Source: Smittium mucronatum (taxonomy: Eukaryota; Kickxellomycota; Harpellomycetes; Harpellales; Legeriomycetaceae). From it: 15,376 bases of DNA. Location: NCBI GenBank assembly GCA_001953115.1, contig LSSL01006347.1, positions 1 to 15,376 of the forward strand. The letters run 5' to 3'. Shown piece by piece: positions 7,785-15,376 of this stretch (position 1 is its first letter; the number at the start of each line of letters is the position of its first letter). The notes beneath the pieces are model-generated. The model had not been told where the DNA came from. It saw nothing but the letters and a program-made list of their open reading frames with translations, and made no database searches. The position numbers and the translations under genes are program-made.

Positions 7785-8170
7785 TACTGGCCGCAGTCTC
7801 ATGCACATTACTTGCAGCAAGACAATTAAAAAAGGGGTTTTTTGCCACGAGTGCGCTTTTCCACTCATCTGCTTTGCATTTAAATCATTGATCCAAAAAG
7901 CAATTTATTAGCGGTAATGCCCAAAGCATACTGAGCATGCATTGGCTGACAATGGTCGAGAAAACGCATTCTGGGGATTGCGCCATTTTCGAGCTAAATC
8001 GGCAACCACCTAAAAGCCATCATTCCAACAAAATGCAAATCCGATCAAATTGCATTCCAGCCGTGTAGCCAATATCTATTTTGATTTGTGCCTCGCCTGA
8101 GATCGGGTTGTGTTTTATTGGCTGAGAAATTTCCCTTGCCACAACAAGCTCGTTTGCACCGTATCAAATT
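7785..8170. promoter_or_regulatory. GC-richer CCAAT-containing island upstream of SDR-4
   Basis: By hand count 7801-8160 is about 43% G+C, against roughly 27% in the line just before it. It contains ATTGGCT (twice) and AGCCAAT, the CCAAT-box core in both orientations. It also has repeated TGCATT/AATGCA strings, near 7876, 7938, 8033 and 8050. It ends about 200 bases before the SDR-4 ATG. It has no long ORF. It could be a regulatory region of SDR-4 or foreign or decayed sequence. Confidence 0.35.
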
Positions 8171-8342
8171 ATAGTCTGTCAAGTTTTCTGAGAGTTATAG
8201 AGGCAGTAACTTTGTTAACCATTTATTAATTGCCAAGAAGAGCTGTTTAGGCTAAATATTTTGCTTTTGTTGACAAGTTGACTAAACACATTCCTTTTTT
8301 CTATATCCAAAAGATCAAGACTTACTCTTTATCTAGCTTCCT

Positions 8343-8350
8343 TATATATA
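8343..8350 (+). promoter_or_regulatory. Possible TATA box of SDR-4
   Basis: TATATATA lies 28 bases before the SDR-4 ATG. If used, the 5' UTR would be very short. Chance occurrence is possible given base composition. Confidence 0.35.
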
Positions 8351-8378
8351 CCGTGATCAAATAATCAATTATTTAAAC

Positions 8379-9437
8379 ATGTATGATCTCGCAAGCTTGA
8401 ATAATTCGCTGGTTTCGAACACCTTGTATTACTGCGATGGAAATCCTTACTTGATGCCCGTGTTCTTGGCAACCGCTTTCACTTCAGAAATGACTTACTC
8501 TATGTTAAGTAAGATCAACATTGGAACTTCTCCTAGGACGAGGTTTGATCACTACGTGTTAGAATATAAGAAAGCAAATAAGGCTTCAAGCGAAGAAAAG
8601 TTTGCCATCGTTACAGGCGCAAACAGCGGTATCGGCTTTGAAACAGCAAAAGCCTTGGCCTTGGCCGGTTTCCATGTAATCATGGCGTGCAGAAACAAGG
8701 AGTCTACTGAGGAAGCCATTTCCAAACTTGAGCTTGAAACTGGTCTAAAGACTTTTGAGTTTATGCAACTTGATTTGTCCTCTTTTAAATCCATTGATGC
8801 TTTCGTAGAACAGTACAAAAAATCCCATGATAAGCTGCACTTATTAGTAAACAATGCTGGTGTCATGATGTGTCCATACAGCAAAACTAAAGATGGGATC
8901 GAGAACCAATTTGGAACCAACCACCTCGGTCACTTCAAACTTACCATCGGTCTTTTGGATCTCATTAAGGCTTCGGAAAGGGCCAGAATTGTCGTACTCT
9001 CTTCACTCGCAAATTATACTGGAACCTTTGACAAATCTTTGATTTTAGATGAATCAAAGTACAACCCAGTAGTCAATTACGGAATTAGTAAGCTTTGCAA
9101 CATCATGTTTGCAAACGAACTTGCTAGACGTCTCGCCGGAACTGGCGTTACTGTGAACTCTCTCCATCCAGGATCTGTAAACACTAACTTATCTAGATAC
9201 ATCCCTGGAAATTCATTGGGTATAATGGAGACTCTTAAATCGCTAATCCTCATCAGTCCCACTGCTGGTGCTCTGACTTCAATCAAAGTTGCCTTGGATC
9301 CTAAACTTGAAGGTGTCACTGGAAAGTATTTTAGTTATGAAGAGGAAGCAACTCCACTGGGTGAAGCTCTCGATGAGCAGAAATGCAAAGAACTATGGGA
9401 CTTTTCCGAAGAGCTTATCAAGAAACACTCTACTTGA
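8379..9437 (+). CDS. Short-chain dehydrogenase/reductase, paralogue 4 (SDR-4), RDH-like
   Basis: Fourth 352-residue SDR paralogue, plus strand, about 1.7 kb downstream of SDR-3. The tetrad is complete: Asn181 in NHLGHF, Ser209 in VVLSSL, Tyr234 and Lys238 in YGISK. The cofactor loop TGANSGIG is at 79-86 and LHPG at 262-265. It groups with SDR-2 by NIGTSPRTRFDHYVL, KKANKAS, GIGFET, DLSSFKSIDAFV and GVMMCPYSKT. Local oddities are Asn at 176 (Met in the other copies) and Ile at 190 (Asn in the others), both near the active-site helix, so substrate preference may differ. The N-terminal 45 residues are the most variable part of the family here and are hydrophobic enough for a membrane anchor. A TATATATA box and a GC-richer, CCAAT-bearing region lie upstream, unlike the other three copies. 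A possible poly(A) signal lies 80 bases past the stop. Confidence 0.93.
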   Translation: MYDLASLNNSLVSNTLYYCDGNPYLMPVFLATAFTSEMTYSMLSKINIGTSPRTRFDHYVLEYKKANKASSEEKFAIVTGANSGIGFETAKALALAGFHVIMACRNKESTEEAISKLELETGLKTFEFMQLDLSSFKSIDAFVEQYKKSHDKLHLLVNNAGVMMCPYSKTKDGIENQFGTNHLGHFKLTIGLLDLIKASERARIVVLSSLANYTGTFDKSLILDESKYNPVVNYGISKLCNIMFANELARRLAGTGVTVNSLHPGSVNTNLSRYIPGNSLGIMETLKSLILISPTAGALTSIKVALDPKLEGVTGKYFSYEEEATPLGEALDEQKCKELWDFSEELIKKHST

Positions 9438-9516
9438 ACTGTGTATTAAGCTTTTAATTCGTTAAAATCTTTTGGTCTTTTCTAATTATCTTGTGTTCTT
9501 TTATTCTATTTTTCCA

Positions 9517-9522
9517 AATAAA
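9517..9522 (+). terminator. Possible poly(A) signal of SDR-4
   Basis: AATAAA lies 80 bases after the SDR-4 stop and is followed by T-rich sequence, a sensible position for 3' end formation. Confidence 0.4.
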
Positions 9523-9702
9523 GCTAATTGTTTCTTTTTTGAAAATCATAGCATTGTTATACAAAGCTTCTTAATTGACCATTGCCCAATAGTTTTTAGT
9601 TGCCACTTTTTTTATATTTATAAGCGGGATTTTTTTTATATCTCTTTGCTCTTTGTTGACTAGAAGAAAATATGTAGATGTAATTTTTTTAAAAAAAAAA
9701 AG

Positions 9703-10914
9703 ATGTTTGAAAACGACAAAGGCAATGTGCTCGAATGGAATATAGATGCAGTAATAAATTGGTTTAACACCTCTGGCTTTACGGGGTTCGGGAAGCAATT
9801 AGAGGGTAACAAGCTTCTTAGTATTCGTCGATTTCTTGTCCTTATAACATCTTTACCCATTGAATATATAATAGAGAATGAGATTGACGGGCAGGTGTTA
9901 GCAGATATAGATAATGAGTCGCTTTTGGATCTCGGAGTTACTTGCCTCGGAACCAGGCTTTTGATTCTCAAGGCTGTGTACTATTTGAAGAAAGACCAAG
10001 GAATAAAGCTGAACTCTTTTAATTTCTCGCCTTTATACGATCATCGAAAGGTAATTATATTGCCTTTTTAAAAAATTGGCACGACCTGCGAAAGTTTCAC
10101 AACGAATGCGTAAATTAGTTGCATTTTTCAATTAACTTTACTTTATGCACATGATACAAATCTAAAGACTAAAAAAGTCAATAATATTGCCCGCGGTGCT
10201 CAAGGTAAGACTTTTTTTTTTCTTTTCGAAAAGATGGTCAGAAAGGAGTGAATTGTTTTTAAAAGAAATTAACGAATAAAACATTGCAGAAACACAAGCT
10301 ACTGAGAAATCCGGGGATGAAGAGAAATCCTCAGTCAAATCATCAAGTCCAGATTCGAATTCTATAAACTTTTTAAAGTCTCTAAACGAAACACAAAAAA
10401 AGGTATTACTTTACTTTAGAATTAGTCTTTAATAGTAAAGGGATTAATTAGTAGAATTTAAAATTTTAAAGTATTTATGCTTGTATTGGATAATTTTAGG
10501 ACGGGAATGGAACAAGCAGAACATCGCCCATAACCGAAACTGACACTTTAAAGTCGTTTAGGATAGCACTTAACGACCCATGCCAGATGGTGCTGGAACA
10601 TGCGCTCAAAAAATATAAAATAGATGACGATTGGAGAAACTACTCGCTTTCGATTAGATATGGCAAAAATGCTGGTATTTCTTTTTTTTTAAAAAAAAAA
10701 AACTTTACTTTACTAAAGGGCTAATTTATTACTTTATATTAAAAATCTAATTGTATTTTTTGTAGAAGGAGCAGAATTACTGGAGAAGGTATTGGGACTT
10801 GGAGACAAACCACTGCTGATATTCCAAAACCTCAAGGATAAAGGCGAAACTCCAATATTCGTCCTGAAGAGGAATAAGGAGCAGTCTGCCAACTCATCCA
10901 AATCCAATTTTTAA
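9703..10914 (+). CDS. Ste50-like SAM and Ras-association (RA) adaptor; six exons, five introns
   Basis: My model is join(9703..9805, 9875..10050, 10168..10204, 10290..10402, 10500..10674, 10766..10914), 753 nt, 250 residues. All five introns are GT-AG (69, 117, 85, 97 and 91 bases) and phases agree at each junction. Residues 9-75 form a SAM domain (WNIDAVINWF at its start, ENEIDG, LLDLGVTCLG, TRLLILKAVYYLK). Residues 106-157 are a Ser/Glu/Lys-rich linker. Residues about 160-237 form an RA domain (LKSFRIALNDPC, ALKKYKIDDDW, GLGDKPLLIFQNL, TPIFVLKR). There is no kinase domain, which favours a Ste50-type adaptor over Byr2/Ste11 kinases. In yeasts Ste50 links a Ste11-type MAPKKK (through SAM) to Cdc42 or Ras GTPases (through RA) in mating, osmotic and filamentation signalling; that role here is inference. 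At 250 residues it is shorter than S. cerevisiae Ste50. The first ATG follows an in-frame TAG at 9661 and sits directly after a T7-A11 run. The small third exon (12 codons) is the least certain. Confidence 0.85.
9806..9874 (+). other. In-frame, stop-free 69-base intron inside the SAM domain
   Basis: The first exon reads open straight through this stretch, so a simple ORF scan keeps it as coding. It begins GTAACA and ends ATAATAG, is 69 bases (a multiple of three) and contains no in-frame stop. Read through, it adds 23 residues (GNKLLSIRRF onward) in the middle of the SAM domain. Removed in phase 1, the protein reads GFGKQLEENEIDGQVLADID, which fits the continuous SAM consensus. A branch-point-like TATAAC lies 27-32 bases before the acceptor. 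The call rests on domain fit and splice signals, not on transcript data. Confidence 0.8.
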
Positions 10915-11003
10915 GAAGAGCTTTAGATCATAGTTTTTTATTATTTTTTTTTTCACGAATGTAAAATTTGAGTTTAGCCAAAAAAGTACAAGATTTTAAT
11001 AGA

Positions 11004-11370
11004 CTATTTCTTTTTCGATTTTAAAAAGTTCGACTGCTTAATTAATTTTTTGTTTTCCCGTTTGTGCAAGGCCTTATCGGTAATGTTCTCGTCGGTTGTA
11101 GGTTCCAGCAGGGTCCATAGCCAGGGAGGATATTCTGAATCATCGAGTGCTAAAATTTCAGGCTGATCGGCTTTGAAATTCAAGCCTTTAAGCGCCATAC
11201 CCTTTGGAACACTGGATACAACTACCAATTTCGCCATTTAAACCATATTTACATTGAATCCCATTCTAATAAAATAAAAATGTAATTGATTAATTACCTT
11301 TTGTGGAATATCGAGCCCCAAAGGTAAACCTGGAGGATCCCAACTTGACACGAGAAAACGAACGCAGCAT
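11004..11370 (-). CDS. Mitochondrial large-subunit ribosomal protein mL54 (yeast Mrpl37 family), two exons
   Basis: Model: complement(join(11004..11221, 11298..11370)), 291 nt, 96 residues. Exon 2 carries the mL54 core: SSVPKGMALKGLNFKADQP, then the hallmark LALDDSEYPPWLWTLLEP, then a basic tail (HKRENKKLIKQSNFLKSKKK), which matches the Ribosomal_L37/mL54 family pattern. An ATG-started ORF at 11237 would lack targeting information. Upstream I find exon 1 (24 codons plus 1 base) with Arg at 3, 7, 14 and 20, Lys at 9 and 24, no acidic residues, and an Arg-Tyr-Ser cleavage-like site at 20-22: a textbook mitochondrial presequence. The intron (11222-11297, 76 bases) runs GTAATT...GGTAG in phase 1, joins in frame, and contains the would-be internal ATG. 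The protein is a structural component of the mitoribosome large subunit. The gene converges on the SAM-RA gene with 89 bases between the stop codons, so their 3' UTRs probably overlap. Confidence 0.88.
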
Positions 11371-12344
11371 ATCTACTGAAGAGACTTCCGGTAATCAAAG
11401 AGGGGAAAGAATAAAAAAAGAAAGGATTCTAGATGTAGTCTATTCTAGAGGATTCTTATGCAACCGCTTTGCCACTAAACTTTGACCTGTCTTTTGATTT
11501 AAATTTTGATCAAAATCCTTTTGGACCTTTTTTGCTCATCAGAATAATCAGGCCCTTTCTATTTTCCCCCTACACTTGGAATTATTTAGCATCACTTTAT
11601 TTGCTGTCTTTTTTTTTTTTTTTTTGCTTTACCAACAATACTCCTAATTATTGGCTGATTTTACTTCAATCTAATTACCAATTCCATTCCATTCCACTAC
11701 TCTAAACCGCCGCTGCCTCTTATCCTAGTGATTCTTTTTTAAAACCATGCTTTTTTGATAATATAGATACCATTGGGTAAATTATAAAGGTGATTAGTAT
11801 TGCCCATTTAATGGTGTCCAATGGATCAACAAAATGGCACTGTTTATTACTGTTTTTATCACTCTTGCCAATGGAAAAATGCTTTTTTGGCAATTCAGTA
11901 ATCATACTGTCCTATAATTCCCTGATTTACATCATGCTATATTTCAATGTTGGAAAGAAAATAAAGATATATTAGAAAAATGGCCAATCTATTAAGAATC
12001 GCCCACATAAAGTCTGGTGACATTCACTTGCTGATATCCAAACTTCACTGCTCTAATTAACTACCATGCACAACACTTTATTAGTACGTGAAAGCGATAT
12101 ATTTTCCTAAATCACGCCACTTTCAATCATCTACATTATTCTTAACCCGAATTCGAAAAAAAGAGTACAAATAATCCTCATTTTTCACAAAGATTTTCCG
12201 TGAAATAAAATATATCTCACAAGCAGCAAAGCAAGGTTAAATAAATCATCTTTAATTTAATATTATTTAAAAAAACTCCCCCATTAAATAAAATTTACGG
12301 AAGATTTGCTATACGTATTCGCGTAAATCAAGTGGCCCATACTC
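11371..12344. other. Upstream region of mL54 and spacer without supported genes
   Basis: The mL54 promoter should lie in the first few hundred bases. Pyrimidine-rich runs (17 T near 11610-11626) occur. Two overlapping, opposite small ORFs (11720-11905 minus, 61 codons with one hydrophobic stretch; 11790-11975 plus) are unrecognised and unsupported. Confidence 0.55.
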
Positions 12345-12403
12345 TTATTTCCAAACTCTGTTTTTTTAAAAAATAGAAAAACAAAAACCGAGTTTGGGAA
12401 TAA
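12345..12403. repeat. Imperfect inverted repeat (stem-loop), 21-bp arms
   Basis: Arms 12345-12365 (TTATTTCCAAACTCTGTTTT and one more T) and 12383-12403 pair at 19 of 21 positions around a 17-base loop. The arms carry GC-containing sequence (CCAAACTCTG / CCGAGTTTGG), so this is not simple poly(A)/poly(T) pairing. Function unknown. Confidence 0.6.
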
Positions 12404-14754
12404 AGCATTTTTGTTTCGGAAAGTATATACTTTTTTATTTACGACTCAGATCTTTTGGAAATCTAATGAATTATGGCAATTTTTATATTTTTATAAATTA
12501 AAAAACTATAAAATATTTGGGAAAAAAAACACTTTGTTCTGATTTTTAATAAATTTAGCAGATTTTTTGAATATACAGGCATTTAAATCCCCCCAATTTC
12601 CTATTTTCTTTTTTTAATAAAATATTATACCCAATATATATCTTAAAGAGCTGGAAAAACTGCATGAATTTTCAATAAAAACCAAATCAAATACAATATT
12701 AAAAACCTTGTGCTTTATTTTTATTGACTTTAAAAAAAAAAAAATGCGGGAATGATGAGTGTATAAAATTAGTTCTCATGACTCTGAAAATTAAATAAAG
12801 ATTTTAATAGTTGCATAGTTTAAAATAAATAAAAATAAAAGAGCCAAATTTTCGTCTTTAATTTCTAATTAAAATTTAGATAATTTTCACAGAATTTCGA
12901 TTTTTAATTTTTTTTTTTTTTTGCAGAATTTCTACTATTTCTCAAAAGATATTATGAGGCTTTGTATTAGTCAGTAAAAAATATTGAATTTCAATACAGA
13001 TGTTTTTTTACAATATTTTTTTATAGACCTAAAAAAATTGAGTTTTGTTTCAAGTTTTTTTTTTTCGAAATTATTTGATTACTGTTAGTTTTTAATCTCG
13101 CCCATCTTATCTTATTAGATTGAAAACATAAGATCTATAGAAGAAAATCTATCTTGGCTATTTCTGAATTTATAAACTATTTTTTTCTATTTAGAAGTTT
13201 ATTCTGATTCGAAATTTGGGCTCTTAAAGTGGTTTGAATAAAAAGATACAACTGAACGCACTGCTCGTATGTACAAAAAATAAATAATTTGAATCCATTT
13301 CAATTAAAGCTTCTCGAAAAAGCCCCCCCCCCCTCTGAATTCAAAAAATAAGATAAGAGATTATAAAGATCAAAAAAATCTGTGGATTTAGGCTAATTAT
13401 ATTCATAAAAATACTAGGCCAATTTTATTCAATTGATGATTTTACCAAGAGAAAAGTAGTTTATATTATCAGAAAAGCAAATAGTCCTCATATTTGATAC
13501 TAATAGTGATCATACTATATCTCACTAATCAATATATAAGGTCTTGGATGAAAAATCCCAATTTTTTAAATAAATGCTTATATTGATTTTTTAAATCTAT
13601 TTTTTAATTTTTATTAGTAGAACGTAAAATTAATAAATTCTAAATTTTAGTTTCTTTGTAATCCTATTTCTATCCACTCCCTTCTTCTGCGATCTAAATC
13701 ATTTATTCTAAAGCATCTTTATTTTCTACATTTAGAATAAACAAGTTTGAATCAAATTTCCTAAAAGTTTTTTTTTAAAGCTTGGCCGGAATGGTCGTAT
13801 AAATTATTTTATAGTGGTTTGATACCATCTCTTTTAAATTGTGTTATGATTATATTTCTTTATGAAATTTAGAGGATCTTTATTTATCTGAAACCAAGAA
13901 ATACATTTTTTCAATCGTCTAAATGATACTTGATCATTACATTTTATGAAATAACTGTCTTTAAGTTGTTTTTTTTCCTTCATTCTAAGTTGAAATAGAT
14001 TTTCTAAATATTTCTGGGTTTGAAGAAATCTCGGTGAAAAAAAAGTATATACACAAATAAAGTGTCCGAATTAACTTCAAATTTTAAATCTCATTATACT
14101 GTGACCTTCCACTTGCGATATGGCTCTTTCCCGTGTTTGAAGTCCATGGTTTTTAGTATTAAAAAAAATAAAAATACATTATTTTTGAATCTATAAGAGT
14201 AATATGTTTCTAGTTCCAATTATGTATAGCCATGTGTTATTAGTAATAATTTTTAGGGATTAGTCTCTTAGCTCTAAGGTAAAATCTAAAAACTATAAAA
14301 ATCCTTTGCTTTTAGTTTTTATTAAAAAAAAATCTAGTCTAAAATTTAAAAATATCCCCTTCTAACTAATATAGGTTTACTTTAAGTTTTAGTTATATAT
14401 TAATAAAAATTTTCAGCTTCATAAGTTTACCTAATTTACAAACTATTGAAATTTCAGGAAAACAGAAAAAAAAAATAATAGCTAAGTACGAAAATTTTAT
14501 GGGTATGAGTGACCTATATGCATTTTTAATCATATTAATTAGATAAAAATCCATCATAAAACATGTTATAAATTAATAGTGCATTTAATCAAAATTGAAC
14601 ATAAAATATTTATCCATTAAGCAGTTCCTATTAAAATAAATCCAAAATAAGTATTTGTCTCGAATTTTTTCTTGGTTTTTTAATCTTAATTTTTATAATC
14701 TTTTCAAAATGAAATAAAACTAAATGGAGAGTTTATTTTCTACTAGTGTGCAAA
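12404..14754. other. Gene-poor, extremely AT-rich stretch
   Basis: About 2.35 kb with stops in every frame and no ORF of note. It contains many homopolymer runs of A or T and one run of 11 C at 13323-13333. I saw no tRNA, rRNA, terminal inverted repeats or transposase traces. Confidence 0.65.
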
Positions 14755-15273
14755 TTATAATAATTTTCCCCAAAATTTACTCAACTGTATTTTTTTTTTC
14801 AAGTACACTGAGCCAGAGGTATGAAGCTCGGGATTTATTTTAGGTACCCCATTAAAAGATGACTGAGATTCTATTTTTTTCCCTCCCCACTCCAGTCTGG
14901 ATGATGCCACAGGGGTTATAATATCACCAGGGATTTCAATTAGATCGGATCTTAACGTACCTTTTGAGCCAAATTTTGCGATACATATCAGTTTATAATT
15001 ACTAATCAAGTATATCTGGTTGAAATTTTGAAGTAGATCGATGCATAAATAAAAATCTACAATTTATTCATAAGAGCAGTGAATATAATATTCTTGAAAT
15101 TTACCACAAGTACAATTTTTTCCTTCGATATTTACCACTACTCTATGCTTACACCAATTCTCAGATACTTAAACCTTTTCAATTTCGATTTTTCTCGGGA
15201 TATATATTAGTTGGATTTTCTCTCTCGCTAATATCAACGCATTTAAGGATTTTGGAAGTAAAGTTTCTTTTAT
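14755..15273 (-). pseudogene. Coding-like region of an unrecognised gene, partial or decayed
   Basis: On the minus strand a frame is open from 15056 down to a TAA at 14755-14757 (about 100 codons, reading DFYLCIDLLQNF near its start and YLKKKIQLSKFWGKLL at its end) in DNA where open frames are rare. It begins right after a TGTAG acceptor. A donor GTAAAT at 15104 gives a 48-base intron (15057-15104) in phase 1. The upstream exon then reads ENWCKHRVVVNIEGKNCTC in phase. Going on upstream in the same frame there is a TAA (15169-15171), then another 33 open codons to 15273 (ALILAREKIQLIYIPRK within). The alternating hydrophobic pattern suggests beta-strand-rich protein, but I do not recognise a family. 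No true start is visible. Either the TAA is a disabling mutation or the exon structure differs; a strong alternative donor AAAAG/GTACGT near 14960 complicates the model. Confidence 0.35.
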
Positions 15274-15300
15274 TTAAAGTCCTCCCACTTCTAAAAGTAT

Positions 15301-15322
15301 TTAATTTATAATTTATAATTTA

Positions 15323-15358
<36 letters not shown>

Positions 15359-15376
15359 TGTATGTATGTATGTATG
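15301..15376. repeat. AATTTATA repeats, TA run and TATG microsatellite at window end
   Basis: Bases 15301-15320 carry repeated AATTTATA-type units, followed by a short TA run, then about 11.5 units of TGTA (15331-15376) continuing past the window edge. Confidence 0.95.

Larger units (their letters stand above)
6683..8378. other. Spacer between SDR-3 and SDR-4
   Basis: Holds a poly(A) candidate, a G-rich tract (about 7002-7022), two unsupported 77-codon open stretches facing each other (7073-7306 plus, 7301-7534 minus), and a GC-richer island at about 7785-8170. I support no gene here. Confidence 0.6.

Noticed and set aside
8351..8362. CCGTGATCAAAT upstream of SDR-4 resembling the retro-tail end CCGTGATAC
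   Set aside because: Eight shared bases, no A-tract and no flanking duplication.
9571..9971. Minus-strand ORFs across the start of the SAM-RA gene
   Set aside because: Antisense to well-supported SAM exons and their promoter; no protein features.
11303..11485. Plus-strand 60-codon ORF over mL54 exon 1
   Set aside because: Antisense to the mL54 presequence exon; composition is a by-product.
11469..11975. Small ORFs 11469-11705 (plus), 11790-11975 (plus) and 11720-11905 (minus)
   Set aside because: The first is a T-run artefact rich in Phe. The other two overlap on opposite strands; the minus one has one hydrophobic helix but no recognised family and no supporting signals.
13323..13333. C11 homopolymer
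   Set aside because: A simple run without associated structure; may also be a sequencing artefact.

Overview
The window looks like nuclear DNA from an early-diverging fungus. It is very AT-rich. Two genes carry short GT-AG introns (69-117 bases), one product is a Ste50-like SAM plus RA signalling adaptor, and one is the mitochondrial ribosomal protein mL54. The AT-richness and the expanded local gene family would fit an Entomophthoromycota-type genome such as Conidiobolus, but that placement is inference. There are no bacterial operon features. All coordinates, comparisons and counts were made by eye.

Bases 1-9437 hold four intronless paralogues of a short-chain dehydrogenase/reductase (SDR), each exactly 352 residues. 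SDR-1 and SDR-2 are on the minus strand (190-1248, 3406-4464); SDR-3 and SDR-4 are on the plus strand (5624-6682, 8379-9437). The two pairs are therefore transcribed divergently from the 4465-5623 spacer. By internal residues the closest pairs are 1 with 3 and 2 with 4, one gene on each strand, while the C-termini instead group by strand (1 with 2, 3 with 4). This mosaic suggests repeated duplication and gene conversion. SDR-3 has Ala where the catalytic Ser should be. SDR-1 and SDR-3 share a block of about 70 bp at exactly the same distance (142 bp) upstream of their ATGs. SDR-1 and SDR-2 share about 270 bp of 3' end and 3' flank at roughly 98% identity.

The spacers upstream of SDR-1 and SDR-2 each contain a tiny 5'-truncated retrotransposed tail. 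Both have the same 3' end, the same run of 11 A, and 14-15 bp target-site duplications. The spacer upstream of SDR-4 has a G-tract able to form a quadruplex and a CCAAT-containing island of about 43% GC.

Bases 9703-11370 hold two convergent, intron-containing housekeeping or signalling genes. The first is a six-exon SAM-RA adaptor with an easily missed 69-base, stop-free intron inside the SAM domain. The second is a two-exon mL54 gene whose first exon, recovered here by hand, supplies the mitochondrial presequence.

From 11371 to about 14754 the DNA is extremely AT-rich, with no gene I can support; it contains one good imperfect inverted repeat. Near the right edge (14755-15273, minus strand) there is a coding-like stretch with a plausible intron and an in-frame stop, probably the end of an unrecognised gene or a decayed one. 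The window ends inside a TATG microsatellite.
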